A stretch of 64,000 nucleotides of DNA from NCBI RefSeq assembly GCF_000331305.1, contig NZ_KB217478.1, forward strand, positions 5,367,595 through 5,431,594. Reading direction: 5' to 3'. The position numbers and the translations under genes were made by a program. Below, one piece after another: positions 54,469-63,747 of this stretch (positions are counted from its first letter, which is position 1; every line of letters starts with the position of its first letter). The notes under the pieces were generated by a model, which had not been told where the DNA came from, ran no database searches, and saw only the letters and a program-made list of their open reading frames with translations. Source of the DNA: Calothrix sp. PCC 7103 (lineage in GTDB: Bacteria > Cyanobacteriota > Cyanobacteriia > Cyanobacteriales > Nostocaceae).

Positions 54469-54492
54469 AGCACAGGTGCTGTTCCCTGTGCT
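54469..54492 (+). terminator. Hairpin after the MATE gene
   Basis: AGCACAGG (54469-54476) pairs with CCTGTGCT (54485-54492) around 8 nt, then TTTCATC. The arms resemble those of the GGCATCCTTGCC family (GCACAGG...CCTGTGC at 35896). Confidence 0.5.
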
Positions 54493-55159
54493 TTCATCAA
54501 GCAAGTTGATAGTTAGTTATATTAATTACTAGTGTTTACATGTCTATAGCATTTATTTCATTAAAATAAACAAGGTAATACTATTTTACAAGTGTAAAAA
54601 TAATTACATTTATTTAAATAATTAGTGGTTTTCCCTTATAGGAAACCTGAAAAAACCCGGTTTCTGTGCGATTTTAACAGAGGTATTACCAAGTTATTGA
54701 ATCGATTTACACCAAGATTTTTTATATAGTTAAGAAGCGAAAAGCTTGCTGTATAAGGAGAAAGACGAGAAAAGTACAATATCCAAATGTCTCTATGCGT
54801 AATCTTGGTTACAAGTATGATAATATTCTATCTAATGAAATTCGGCATGTTGCTTACAAGCAATATCTGATTAATCCCTTAGAAGAATTCTCTTCTATAT
54901 ATTTTAGTGTAGATTCCCTTAACTCAAGCTCTCGATTAGAAGCGTGTAAAACTATTTAGTCTTTACAATCAAATAAATTTGAGCTAATTTTCTCAAACGC
55001 TAATTATATATTCAGGATAGGCATCTTTCTGATTTTTTAAGCCTGGGTGAATTTATCTTTTATAGTCTTGAGTGTTAAAAGTAGTTATTGGAGTTAGTCC
55101 TTAAACTACTAAATTTGTGCTGAGTTCAGAGTTCCATCACACCAACGCGCAAACTTAAA
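54493..55159. other. Long AT-rich intergenic region upstream of the MCP-like gene
   Basis: No coding frame is evident in about 670 bp. A degenerate AGAAACC palindrome lies near 54641-54666 (GGAAACC ... AACCCGGTTTCT). The promoter of the MCP-like gene should lie here, but no clear box was assigned. Confidence 0.45.
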
Positions 55160-58093
55160 GTGGATAACAATCACATCGAAACACTTGATAATCACTCTAG
55201 TTCATCATCATATGTGATGAATGACTCTCATCATGATTTTGTCTCAAAGTTGACGAAATCTTTACATGATATAAATTCACCACAAACGAAACCTTCATTG
55301 TGGCAGTGGTTTTCTAATCTTTCTATTAGTCGCAAACAACTAATTGCGTTAATTGCTTCTGAAGTAATATCTATTTTAGGACTAACTGTTGTCAGTCGAT
55401 TTTTAATTACAAGTAACTTACAAGCTATTTTGCTCGAACAAGCTAAGTCAGAATTAGCAGTTACAGATATGGCTTACAATATTAAAGTCAACCAAATGGG
55501 TTTTGGTTTTAGAGGGCAATCAGATAATGCTGCAATTATTAAGGCTGCAAGATTTTATAATTCAGGTGAATCTTTAAGCCAAGCATTGAAGACCGATTTA
55601 AAACAAATTCTTGCAAATGAAGTCAAAGCTAGAAACATTGAGTATGCAACCCTTGTTGGCAAAGATTATAAAATTATTGCTAATGCTAACGCTGACCGTC
55701 AAGGAGAAGTTTTTAACCCAGATAATTTAGTCAGCGAAGTTTTCGATTTTCCAAAACAGCTTAAAGCTAGTCGAATTGTTAAATGGTCAGAAATAAGCAG
55801 AGAATCACCACCTTTACCAACTGGTTTGAATAATCAAGATGCTTTAGTTCGCTACACAGTTACACCTGTAAAAGACCCAGCAACAAATATAGTTATTGGC
55901 GCCTTAATTTCTGGGGATATAGTAAACGGCAAAGACTCAATTGTAAAAAGTGTATTAGATTCTACAGGGGGTGGATACAGTGGTATTTATGTTCATCAGC
56001 CAACAGGAGAATTTACCTTAGCAAGAGCTTTGCTTAACGCTGATTCTAAGAATTTATCTAATTTTCAACTACCTGTAGAAAGTAAATCATTGTTGCAAGC
56101 AGCCGTTAATTCAGCGGGTAAACCTGTAACAGGTCAACTTCAAATTAATGGACAGAGCTATACAATAGCAGCAAAGAGTGTACCTAATAAAATTCTTCAA
56201 GCAGACGATGATATAATTCCCAGTTATAGCCAACAACCAGTAGCTATTTTAGTGCGAGGAACTCCAGAAACAGCTTTAATTCAATTGTTAATAAGTAGCT
56301 TTTGGGTGCAGATGTTGTCAATTATTGTGGCAGTAATTATTGTTTTAATTTGGGGTTTAATACTCAGAAAAACAATAATTACACCCATACAAATGCTACA
56401 GCAAACAGCTTTTAAATATGCTGCTGGAGACCGTGCTGCACGTGCGGATGTTTTTGCCACAGATGAGATTGGGCAATTGTCTATTACTTTCAATCAGTTA
56501 ACAGATAAGGTTACTCAGCAGTTTAATAAGCAAGAAGAAGATGTAAAAATTGCCAAGCTAGTTCATGAAATGACTGCTCGTTGTCGTGGTTCACTCAATT
56601 CTCAGTATATTCTGAATGCTGCCGTGACAAGCATATATTCAGCTATTAAAGCAGATAGGGTTATTGTCTATAAATTTGACAACAATTGGCAAGGTAAAAT
56701 TATTGCTGAAGCTCTAAACCCTGAATTTCCCGTAGCTTTGGGTTGTGAAATCCCAGACCCTTGTTTTATTGAAAATTACGTCGAGAAGTATCAAAAAGGA
56801 CGTGTACAAGCAACAGCAAATATTTATACCAATGGCTTGACTGATTGTCATATAGCTCAGTTGGAAGAATTTGCAGTTAAAGCGAATTTAGTGGCGCCGA
56901 TTTTAATTAATAATAAATTGTTTGGTTTGCTCATTGCTCATCAATGTTCTAGTCCCCGACAATGGAAGGAATTTGAAATTAATTTGTTTAAGCAAGTCAC
57001 AATACCTATTGGTTACGCATTAGAACAAGCATCGCTAATTGAAAAAATCGATAACGTGAGTTCTCTTGCCGAAATACTTTCTGATGAACAACGTCAACAG
57101 CAAGAAACATTACAACAGCAAATTTCCAAACTACTCCAAGATATCTCTGGCATATCTAATGGTGATTTAACAGTCAAAGCAAAAGTAACATCAGGAGAAA
57201 TAGGTATTATTGCCAAAAAGTTTAACTCAATCGTTGATAATTTAACAGCACTGATAGCAAAAGTGCAATCATCTGCATTTCAAGTTAATACAGCAGTCAA
57301 CGAAAATAAAGAAGCAATTCGATGTCTATCACAGCAAGTTCAAGAGCAAGTAAATGATATCAAGCACATTTCGAGCAAAGTTGAGGGAATCACATCTTCT
57401 ATTACAACGCTCTCAGAAACCGTAAAAACTACAGCAAAATTTACTAACATAGCTATAAATAACGCTTACAATAGTAAAACTGTAATAGATTCAACGGTAG
57501 ACAGTATCTCAAATTTACGCTTTTGTATTGACGATATCTCGAAAAAAACCAAGCGTTTAGGAGAATTTTCTCAAGAAATTGCCTTTATCGTTTCTTTAAT
57601 GAACGAAATAGGAACACAAACTAATTTATTAGCAGTTAATGCCGAATTGCAAGCTGCTAAACCGAATCAAAGTAATAGTTTTACTACATTTGCTTTAGAC
57701 TTAGGAGACTTAGCTATACGATATGCTAACATCACTCAACAGATTGAGCAAATTATCCGTAGAATGCAACAAGAAAGCCAAGAACTAGTTAAAGCAATAG
57801 AACTAGGAGTAGTGGAAATGGTGAAAGGAAGTGATATTGCAGAAAATTCTCAAAACTTCTTGAATCAAATTCTAAACTTATCTGAGCAAGTTGATGAACT
57901 AGTAAAATCTATTTCGCAAACCACAGTATCCCAAGTAGAAGCATCACAAGATTTTACACAACTAATGCAATCTATTTCTCAAAAATCAGAATTTAATAGC
58001 AATTGTTCTCAGAAGGTTGCCCAATCTTTACAAAAAACGGTAGACATTTCCAAACAATTACAAATAGCCATAGGTAAATTCAAAATCAACTAA
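55160..58093 (+). CDS. MCP-like sensor with a putative bilin-type GAF and a degenerate signalling tip
   Basis: 977 residues from GTG 55160; an ATG at 55217 (MNDSHHDF) is an alternative. Order: first membrane helix (about 64-85); periplasmic Cache-like region (about 86-370); second helix (about 375-402); HAMP (about 403-455, TPIQMLQQTAFKYAAGDRAA); GAF (about 465-630); a second HAMP-like helix (about 660-710); C-terminal methyl-accepting coiled coil (about 710-977). The GAF holds GLTDCHIAQLEEFAVKANLV with Cys563-His564, matching the cyanobacteriochrome chromophore position. At the hairpin tip, QTNLLAVNAELQAAKPNQSN replaces the usual QTNLLALNASIEAARAGE, and the VADEVRKLAE segment is absent. Signalling to CheA/CheW is therefore doubtful. 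No che genes are adjacent. Confidence 0.85.
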   Translation: MDNNHIETLDNHSSSSSYVMNDSHHDFVSKLTKSLHDINSPQTKPSLWQWFSNLSISRKQLIALIASEVISILGLTVVSRFLITSNLQAILLEQAKSELAVTDMAYNIKVNQMGFGFRGQSDNAAIIKAARFYNSGESLSQALKTDLKQILANEVKARNIEYATLVGKDYKIIANANADRQGEVFNPDNLVSEVFDFPKQLKASRIVKWSEISRESPPLPTGLNNQDALVRYTVTPVKDPATNIVIGALISGDIVNGKDSIVKSVLDSTGGGYSGIYVHQPTGEFTLARALLNADSKNLSNFQLPVESKSLLQAAVNSAGKPVTGQLQINGQSYTIAAKSVPNKILQADDDIIPSYSQQPVAILVRGTPETALIQLLISSFWVQMLSIIVAVIIVLIWGLILRKTIITPIQMLQQTAFKYAAGDRAARADVFATDEIGQLSITFNQLTDKVTQQFNKQEEDVKIAKLVHEMTARCRGSLNSQYILNAAVTSIYSAIKADRVIVYKFDNNWQGKIIAEALNPEFPVALGCEIPDPCFIENYVEKYQKGRVQATANIYTNGLTDCHIAQLEEFAVKANLVAPILINNKLFGLLIAHQCSSPRQWKEFEINLFKQVTIPIGYALEQASLIEKIDNVSSLAEILSDEQRQQQETLQQQISKLLQDISGISNGDLTVKAKVTSGEIGIIAKKFNSIVDNLTALIAKVQSSAFQVNTAVNENKEAIRCLSQQVQEQVNDIKHISSKVEGITSSITTLSETVKTTAKFTNIAINNAYNSKTVIDSTVDSISNLRFCIDDISKKTKRLGEFSQEIAFIVSLMNEIGTQTNLLAVNAELQAAKPNQSNSFTTFALDLGDLAIRYANITQQIEQIIRRMQQESQELVKAIELGVVEMVKGSDIAENSQNFLNQILNLSEQVDELVKSISQTTVSQVEASQDFTQLMQSISQKSEFNSNCSQKVAQSLQKTVDISKQLQIAIGKFKIN

Positions 58094-58127
58094 CCCAAAT
58101 ACTCATCTAATGAGATAAGCTACTTAA

Positions 58128-58160
58128 TCTTGTGGGATGGGCATCCTTGCCCGTCCCATA
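58128..58160. repeat. GGCATCCTTGCC-type repeat
   Basis: GTGGGATGGGCATCCTTGCC, then CGTCCC, a further copy of the dispersed family. Three GGCGCC sites follow within 90 bp (58166, 58201, 58248), the densest cluster in the window. Confidence 0.65.
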
Positions 58161-58274
58161 TTAAAGGCGCCTATCTAACCGGACATCTCTTCGTAAACTT
58201 GGCGCCGTTCATAATCTCTAAGCGAAACTCATCTACGTTAAAATGGAGGCGCCATACATTGTAATATAAATGCC

Positions 58275-58850
58275 ATGACTGCCATTACTATTGACTTTAA
58301 CAGCGTAGTCAAGCTTACTGATGACCAATTTTATCAACTGTGTCAGGATAATCCTGATGTCAAATTCGAGCGTAATCAATGGGGGAAACTAGTAATAATG
58401 CCACCAACTGGAGGAGAAACAGGGAGACGTAACGCTAAACTAACCACGAGGTTTGTTTTGTGGAACGAGCAAACTCAATTAGGAGAAGTATTTGACTCCT
58501 CAACTGGTTTTAAACTTCCTAATGGTCCTGACCGTTCCCCAGATGTCTCATGGATACAATTAGAAAGATGGAATGCACTTACCGACGCACAACGAGAAAA
58601 ATTTCCTCCCATTGCTCCTGACTTTGTATTGGAATTAATGTCTCCGTCTGATAGCTTGAGCGAAACCCAAGCCAAAATGCGCGAATATATGGGTGCCGAA
58701 GTTAGATTAGGTTGGTTAATAGATAGAAAAAATCGTCGTGTAGAAGTTTACCGTTTAGGACAACAAGTTGAAATATTAGATGCTCCTACTACTTTATCAG
58801 GAGAAGACGTGCTACCAGGGTTTGTTCTAGATATGCAGTTTGTATGGTAA
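58275..58850 (+). CDS. Uma2 family endonuclease-like protein (DUF820)
   Basis: 191 residues. Family motifs: DDQFYQLCQDNPDVKFERNQWGKLVIMPPTGG, GFKLPNGPDRSPDVSWIQLERW (PD motif), FVLELMSPSDSLSETQAKMREYMGAEVRLGWLIDRKNRRVEVYR (E-x-MSPSD..K core). This is a PD-(D/E)xK-like fold of unknown biological role. It differs in detail from the copy at 48034 and represents a different subgroup, with the MSPSD motif. Confidence 0.92.
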   Translation: MTAITIDFNSVVKLTDDQFYQLCQDNPDVKFERNQWGKLVIMPPTGGETGRRNAKLTTRFVLWNEQTQLGEVFDSSTGFKLPNGPDRSPDVSWIQLERWNALTDAQREKFPPIAPDFVLELMSPSDSLSETQAKMREYMGAEVRLGWLIDRKNRRVEVYRLGQQVEILDAPTTLSGEDVLPGFVLDMQFVW

Positions 58851-58875
58851 AGACGTGATTAATCACGTCTCTACT
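58851..58875 (+). terminator. Perfect palindrome immediately after the Uma2 gene
   Basis: AGACGTGATTAATCACGTCT is a perfect 20-bp palindrome starting right after the stop codon, followed by CTACTTATTG. Its arms resemble the ends of the dispersed ~50-bp elements at 693 and 23951. Confidence 0.6.
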
Positions 58876-59260
58876 TATTGTTCATGGTCTAACTCCACTA
58901 GTTTTTAACTTCCATGTCAAGATTTCAACACAATACTCCTTAACAATAACTGTAATCGACTTAGATTGTATAAAATATTTATTATTATTAAGTAGTTATT
59001 GAGTTATAAACATTATTTGCGTCGCTTTGAAGATTATTTTTGTTAAATTAACCTACGTGTAAATACTGCTAATAATCATTGATTGAACACAGGTATTCGA
59101 TAAAAATTCAAGTGAACAGTAGTTTTCGCTCTTGTGTCACATAACATATATGGCAACAACATTAATATATGTACAGGTAAATTTATCTAGAGGTTGTTAG
59201 TATAGTCTTGATACCTACATCGATGGTATTATGTCACGCTGCCAACTATGACAGGTCGTT
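58876..59260. other. AT-rich intergenic region, no feature
   Basis: About 385 bp without a coding frame, RNA gene or recognisable repeat; no GGCGCC site occurs in it. Confidence 0.45.
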
Positions 59261-60100
59261 ATGGCATTAAATCTACCCAAAATTCCAATTTGGTTAAAAA
59301 TATCTATCGCACCGATAGGTACTCTAATTGCTTTTGCTTTTCAGGGGATTATTGGAAATAGAGCTGATGATGCTCTTAAATATGCCTCGCCTTTTCTTAA
59401 TATATCCATAACCGTTCCCTTGTGGGTTGCACTATTGTGTGTGTTTTTTGTAGTTCTTCCTTGTCTGTTAGTTATACAGCGCTATCATGCTGCACATCAA
59501 ATATCTGTAAAACTTCATTCGCTTGATGAAACTCTATGGTATTTGCTACCTAAGTTATGTGAGGCACCTGATGCTAGTCTAGCTTTACAACGCTTTTTCG
59601 ATGAATTTTTAGAGCAAACACTTGAATTTCTGCAACTTTTAGACGGCTGTGGTATTGCTGTATATGCTCCTGATACTACTGACCCTGATTATCTCACTAC
59701 TTGGTTTTTTCTTGAGTATCCTAATGAAAGTCCTGATAAGGCACGTTTTTATATTGGAAATGGCTCTAATGCTAGACGTGGTATTGCTGGACTGACTTTT
59801 CTAGATAAAAAAAGCTATGTTGTGCATTTGTTGAGAAAAAATGGAGAATTACAAGCAGATAACCCCGAATATATCTTTTTTGATAAGGCTAAACGGCGCC
59901 GTTTCCCGTATAAATCTTTAATTACAGTTCCCATTATTGGCGATACGGGCGATTGTCTTGGGGTTATGTGCTTGTATAGTAATTGTGTTACTGCTTTTGA
60001 TTCAAGTGCAGTTAAAAACCTGTTGGTTGCTATTTCTGGTCGTCTTTCTACTGCTATGCTCGTTGCAAAAGCACATCATATGCATCCTTTGCTTCCCTAG
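59261..60100 (+). CDS. Membrane-anchored GAF domain protein
   Basis: 279 residues. Two hydrophobic helices (about 12-32 and 47-70) are followed by a short linker and a GAF-like domain (about 90-275). The domain includes LEFLQLLDGCGIAVYAPD, FPYKSLITVPIIGDTGDCLGVMCLYSN and a closing VAISGRLSTAMLVA helix. There is no attached effector (no kinase, cyclase or HTH), so it is either a sensory subunit or a regulator of unknown partners. The C-terminal end (AKAHHMHPLLP) is unusual. No bilin-type Cys-His motif is visible. Confidence 0.75.
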   Translation: MALNLPKIPIWLKISIAPIGTLIAFAFQGIIGNRADDALKYASPFLNISITVPLWVALLCVFFVVLPCLLVIQRYHAAHQISVKLHSLDETLWYLLPKLCEAPDASLALQRFFDEFLEQTLEFLQLLDGCGIAVYAPDTTDPDYLTTWFFLEYPNESPDKARFYIGNGSNARRGIAGLTFLDKKSYVVHLLRKNGELQADNPEYIFFDKAKRRRFPYKSLITVPIIGDTGDCLGVMCLYSNCVTAFDSSAVKNLLVAISGRLSTAMLVAKAHHMHPLLP

Positions 60101-60102
60101 GG

Positions 60103-60348
60103 CTATTTGCTTGTGAAAATTGATGTTAGTTTCTTTATGAAACGCGGTATTACACTTCGTTGTTTGGCTAAACCAAATGTTACAAGCGTATAATCTGTAC
60201 CGTAGTCTCGTTCTGCTTGGTGAAACTCTTGTCTTGATATTCTGCCTTGCATATACTCTTTAGAGGCTTTGTTCAAACGTACTTGGCGCTCTTCTGCCGT
60301 TAATTTTTTGGCGAATTCGTTGTTACTTAAGCTATATACGCTTCTCAT
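60103..60348 (-). CDS. Hypothetical protein (81 aa)
   Basis: MRSVYSLSNNEFAKKLTAEERQVRLNKASKEYMQGRISRQEFHQAERDYGTDYTLV and a basic C-terminus. It is hydrophilic, helical and lysine/arginine-rich. The segment 'EYMQGRISRQEFHQAE' resembles short SHOCT-like oligomerisation motifs (GxIs.eEf...k), an inference by eye. It is convergent with the GAF gene, with two bases between the stops. Confidence 0.55.
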   Translation of the reverse strand: MRSVYSLSNNEFAKKLTAEERQVRLNKASKEYMQGRISRQEFHQAERDYGTDYTLVTFGLAKQRSVIPRFIKKLTSIFTSK

Positions 60349-60566
60349 AATTTTATCTACTTAACTTTTTTCTATTATTTATACTTGTACTTGTTACAGA
60401 TAAATTCTTTCAGTTTCGTTAATCTAGCATTTTTAGGTTTTTACAGCAATAACGTTTTATGATGATTCTCTCATCATTTTAATATTTCTTTATATTTGGG
60501 ATTTACTATCTTATTAACTTCAAGTATATTTTTTAGTTTTCGGAACATTTTTTAAAAGCAAATTAA

Positions 60567-60596
60567 AGGCGGGCAAGGATGCCCGCTCCACAAGAT
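60567..60596. repeat. GGCAAGGATGCC-type repeat
   Basis: GCGGGCAAGGATGCCCGC is a perfect palindrome followed by TCCACAAGA. It lies 22 bp after the methyltransferase stop (minus strand). Confidence 0.72.
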
Positions 60597-60617
60597 TGCT
60601 CTACACAAAATAAGTGT

Positions 60618-61673
60618 TTATGCTGGTTTGTGAGCTATTAAGTATTTGCTCATGAAGTGTACTTGTGTGTCTATATTTTCAAAACCTGCTTTCTGTAAGC
60701 GCTCTACCAAATCATCGGTCATGTAGTGGCGATAATATGGTTCGTGGAAGGTTTCGTAGAAGTTGTGCATCATCGGTTCGAGTTCTGGTGAGTCACTTAC
60801 CTGGATGGAGTCGCAGATAATAAATGTTCCACCAGGTTTGACGACACGGAAGCATTCATTAATAACGTTTTGCCGCGCTACTCCTGGTAGTTCGTGGAAT
60901 AAGAATACCGAAGTGACTGCGTGGAAGTAGTTATCTAAATAAGGTAACTCTTCGCTATTCGCTTGCAGCAGTTGCGGTACTTCTCCAGGAATTTGAGATA
61001 GTAATTCGTTGGCTTTGCGTAAATAAGCTGGTGATAAGTCTGTACCGTAGAGCGATGCATGAGGTAGTGTGCTGCGAGTTGCTTTTAGGGTACGACCTGT
61101 ACCACATGCGACATCTAATACACGTCTTTGTGATGGTGGTACATCAGCAAAAAAGTTTAAGTTTTCTTTTAATGGCGCCAAAATTCTACGACGCATTGCA
61201 TCTGCTGAACCACCAAACAATATCTCGACTTGTAAGTCATACATATTGGCAGACAAATCGCTCAAGTAGCCATCTGTCTGATGGTGGAAGTTTTGCACGT
61301 AGTAGCTAGGGTAGCCTTCAGTATTAACACCTGAAGAAAACTCTTGGTGCTTTTGATTTTTCGCACGTTCCCAAATTTGGGGCAAGTCAAACCACACCAT
61401 AGGATAGTACTTGAAGAAGTCTTCCCAGGAGTTGTCAAATAGCAGACTTTCTGAATAAATGCCGCGTTGCGAGTCTTGCCAGTCAACTTCAAGTAGATTA
61501 TTCAATCTTTGTTGGATTATTGGTAATACTCCAGTTGGAATTGGCGTTGTTTTATTCTCAGTCGGTGATATCAAGTTCATTAACCGTGTGCTAATGAGCT
61601 TGTGCGCTAAACCAAAGTAATTTTTGCCCTGCTGAAAACTCTGATAAGTTAGCTTTGTTAAAGTGTCTGACAT
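60618..61673 (-). CDS. Class I SAM-dependent methyltransferase
   Basis: 351 residues. The N-terminal 170 residues are helical without a known motif. The C-terminal Rossmann methyltransferase domain (about 180-310) has RVLDVACGTGRTLKATR (motif I), ASLYGTDLSPAYLRKA (motif II), EELPYLDNYFHAVTSVFLFHEL (motif III) and VVKPGGTFIICDSI (post-motif III), as in UbiE/Methyltransf_11 proteins. The acceptor substrate is unknown; quinone, sterol-like or small polar acceptors are all possible. Monocistronic. Confidence 0.88.
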   Translation of the reverse strand: MSDTLTKLTYQSFQQGKNYFGLAHKLISTRLMNLISPTENKTTPIPTGVLPIIQQRLNNLLEVDWQDSQRGIYSESLLFDNSWEDFFKYYPMVWFDLPQIWERAKNQKHQEFSSGVNTEGYPSYYVQNFHHQTDGYLSDLSANMYDLQVEILFGGSADAMRRRILAPLKENLNFFADVPPSQRRVLDVACGTGRTLKATRSTLPHASLYGTDLSPAYLRKANELLSQIPGEVPQLLQANSEELPYLDNYFHAVTSVFLFHELPGVARQNVINECFRVVKPGGTFIICDSIQVSDSPELEPMMHNFYETFHEPYYRHYMTDDLVERLQKAGFENIDTQVHFMSKYLIAHKPA

Positions 61674-61854
61674 GAGAACAACTCGATTTTTATTACTTTT
61701 TATATATTTACTTTAAATAATTGTAACGAATATTTGATGAGCCTGGAGTAGGGTTTACCGTTCTGGAGTATTAAATCCTTGGGAATATTTCTTGAGAATG
61801 ATTATAATTAAAATTATTAAGAAATTATAAACTTTTTTCAAACGGTATCATATG

Positions 61855-61868
61855 GTAACATACGTTAC
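61855..61868 (+). promoter_or_regulatory. NtcA-type site in the gifA promoter (likely repressing)
   Basis: GTAACATACGTTAC matches the NtcA consensus GTA-N8-TAC exactly. A -10-like TATGAT lies at 61883-61888, only 14 bp after the site, so bound NtcA would cover the -35 position. This arrangement fits repression by NtcA, the known regulation of gif genes in other cyanobacteria. The start codon is at 61940 with GGGAG nine bases upstream. Confidence 0.72.
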
Positions 61869-61939
61869 AGAATTAAATGCGATATGATTAGCTTAGACAA
61901 GAAAAGAAATAACTAAGAGTTCATAGGGAGAAGTTTATT

Positions 61940-62134
61940 ATGTCTACACAAGATAAAGCACGCGCGTTAATGCAACGTCACTATCACACAGTAAAAAATC
62001 GCCAGCAATCGATGTTGGGACGTACTGGTGAAGAAATAGGTTTGACTGGAGAAGTTTCTGATTATTGGAATCCCTTGCAAGGTAAGATTGACCCAAGCAA
62101 GCGCGCGACTTATGATAGCACTTCGATGAATTGA
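61940..62134 (+). CDS. gifA: Glutamine synthetase inactivating factor IF7 (GifA)
   Basis: 64 residues: MSTQDKARALMQRHYHTVKN, then RQQSMLGRTGEEIGLTGEVS. It matches cyanobacterial IF7, a small basic, intrinsically disordered protein that binds and inactivates glutamine synthetase when nitrogen is abundant. The arginines reported as critical in IF7 (positions 8, 21 and 28) are all present. The gene is convergent with glnA, sharing the terminator at 62158-62190, as in some Nostocales. The promoter carries an NtcA-type site (61855-61868) consistent with repression under nitrogen limitation. I saw no glutamine-riboswitch motif in the short 5' region. Confidence 0.88.
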   Translation: MSTQDKARALMQRHYHTVKNRQQSMLGRTGEEIGLTGEVSDYWNPLQGKIDPSKRATYDSTSMN

Positions 62135-62157
62135 AAGAATTTCTACGATAGTCAAGA

Positions 62158-62190
62158 AAAAGCCACCCTTTAGAGGTGGCTTTGTTTTTG
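62158..62190. terminator. Bidirectional intrinsic terminator between gifA and glnA
   Basis: GCCACC (62162-62167) pairs with GGTGGC (62175-62180) around a 7-nt loop. AAAAA precedes and TTTGTTTTT follows, so a T-tract is present on both strands. Confidence 0.75.
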
Positions 62191-62228
62191 GGAATGTTTT
62201 TGGAAAGAACTTAAGTCCTTTATTACTA

Positions 62229-63647
62229 CTAGCAGTCGTAGTAGAGTGCGAACTCATGGGGGTGAGGACGCAAACGCATGGGGTTGACTTCGTTATCTAT
62301 TTTGTAAGCTATCCAGTTTTGGATGAAGTCTTCGCTAAATACACCACCCTCTGTTAAGAAAGCATGGTCTTTCTCTAATGCTTCGAGTGCTGCATCAAGT
62401 GAACCTGGGGTTGAAGGAACTTTTGCTAGTTCTTCTGGTGATAATTCGTAGATGTTTTTATCTAAAGGTTCGCCTGGATCTATTTTATTCTTGATACCGT
62501 CTAAACCTGCACATAACATTGCTGCAAATGCTAAGTATGGGTTAGAGGTCGCATCTGGACAACGGAATTCTAAGCGTTTTGCTTTGGGATTGGTGCCAGA
62601 TAATGGAATACGAATAGAAGCTGAACGGTTACCTTGGGAGTATGCTAAGTTTACAGGCGCCTCATAACCAGGAACTAAGCGCTTGTATGAGTTAGTGGTA
62701 GGGTTAGTTATCGCTAATACAGCAGGTGCGTGCTTGAGCAAACCACCAATATAATGTAAAGCAGTTTCACTTAAACCAGCATATTTATCGCCAGCAAATA
62801 ATGGTTGACCATCTTTCCAAATCGACTGGTGACAGTGCATACCAGAACCATTATCACCAAATACAGGTTTGGGCATGAAGGTTACGGTTCTGCCATACTT
62901 TTTAGCGACGTTCTTGATGACATATTTATAAGTCATCAACCAGTCAGCAGCTTGGATTAATTTACCAAACTTGAAACCTAGTTCGCACTGACCACCAGTG
63001 GCTACTTCGTGGTGATGTTTTTCAATGGGGACACCTAACTTCGCCATTGTTAACAGCATCTCTGTCCGCATGTCTTGGAAAGTGTCGGTAGGAGCTACTG
63101 GAAAATAACCTTCTTTGAAGCGGGGTTTGTAACCTAAGTTTCCACCAGCTTCTGTTCTACCTGAATTCCATTTACCTTCGATAGAATCTACATAGTAGTA
63201 ACCAGAACTGGAATTTTGGTCGAAGCGAACATCATCAAAAATGAAAAATTCTGCTTCTGGCCCAAAAAATACTGTATCGCCAACACCAGTAGAAATTACA
63301 GAATCTACCGCGCGTTGAGCAATTTGACGAGGACAACGGTCGTAAGGTTCACCAGTACGAGGCTCAATAATGCTACAAACTATTGAGAGCGTTGGCTCTT
63401 GCATGAATGGGTCTATCCATGCTGTATCTGGGTCGAGAACCATCGACATGTCACTAGCTTCAATTCCTTTCCAACCCCGAATACTCGAACCGTCAAAAGG
63501 TACACCTTCGGTGAAGCTGCTTTCATCGATTTGGTTTTGGTACACCGTTAAGTGCTGCCAAGTTCCCAACATATCGATGAACTTCAGGTCAATCATCTGA
63601 ATGTTGTTGTCTTTAACCAACTTCAGGACTTCTTGTGGGGTTGTCAT
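62229..63647 (-). CDS. glnA: Type I glutamine synthetase GlnA
   Basis: 472 residues, a normal GSI length. Key blocks are intact: [17 protein letters not shown] (glutamate/ammonium loop), [15 protein letters not shown] (metal site), [30 protein letters not shown], and NRSASIRIP with the C-terminal YDCs end. The enzyme makes glutamine from glutamate, ammonium and ATP, the entry point of nitrogen assimilation. The tyrosine in [10 protein letters not shown] corresponds to the adenylylation site of enteric enzymes, but cyanobacteria use inactivating factors such as the adjacent gifA instead. The start ATG at 63647 has AAGGAG upstream. An NtcA-activated promoter lies at 63748-63789. Confidence 0.97.
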   Translation of the reverse strand: MTTPQEVLKLVKDNNIQMIDLKFIDMLGTWQHLTVYQNQIDESSFTEGVPFDGSSIRGWKGIEASDMSMVLDPDTAWIDPFMQEPTLSIVCSIIEPRTGEPYDRCPRQIAQRAVDSVISTGVGDTVFFGPEAEFFIFDDVRFDQNSSSGYYYVDSIEGKWNSGRTEAGGNLGYKPRFKEGYFPVAPTDTFQDMRTEMLLTMAKLGVPIEKHHHEVATGGQCELGFKFGKLIQAADWLMTYKYVIKNVAKKYGRTVTFMPKPVFGDNGSGMHCHQSIWKDGQPLFAGDKYAGLSETALHYIGGLLKHAPAVLAITNPTTNSYKRLVPGYEAPVNLAYSQGNRSASIRIPLSGTNPKAKRLEFRCPDATSNPYLAFAAMLCAGLDGIKNKIDPGEPLDKNIYELSPEELAKVPSTPGSLDAALEALEKDHAFLTEGGVFSEDFIQNWIAYKIDNEVNPMRLRPHPHEFALYYDC

Positions 63648-63747
63648 GGTTACTCCTTATCTGCCTAATTACTTTACAGTCAATTCATAAAGCCCAAAGC
63701 AATAGCTGACCCTGCTTGGCTAAACCAAATTTTTACACACCTGGATT

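Noticed and set aside
48034-58850. Uma2 genes as part of a transposon or defence system
   Set aside because: The two copies are 10 kb apart, of different subgroups, with no shared flanks, terminal repeats or partner genes.
61869-61939. Glutamine riboswitch (glnA RNA) in front of gifA
   Set aside because: The short 5' region lacks the conserved riboswitch segments, so control is more likely through NtcA only.
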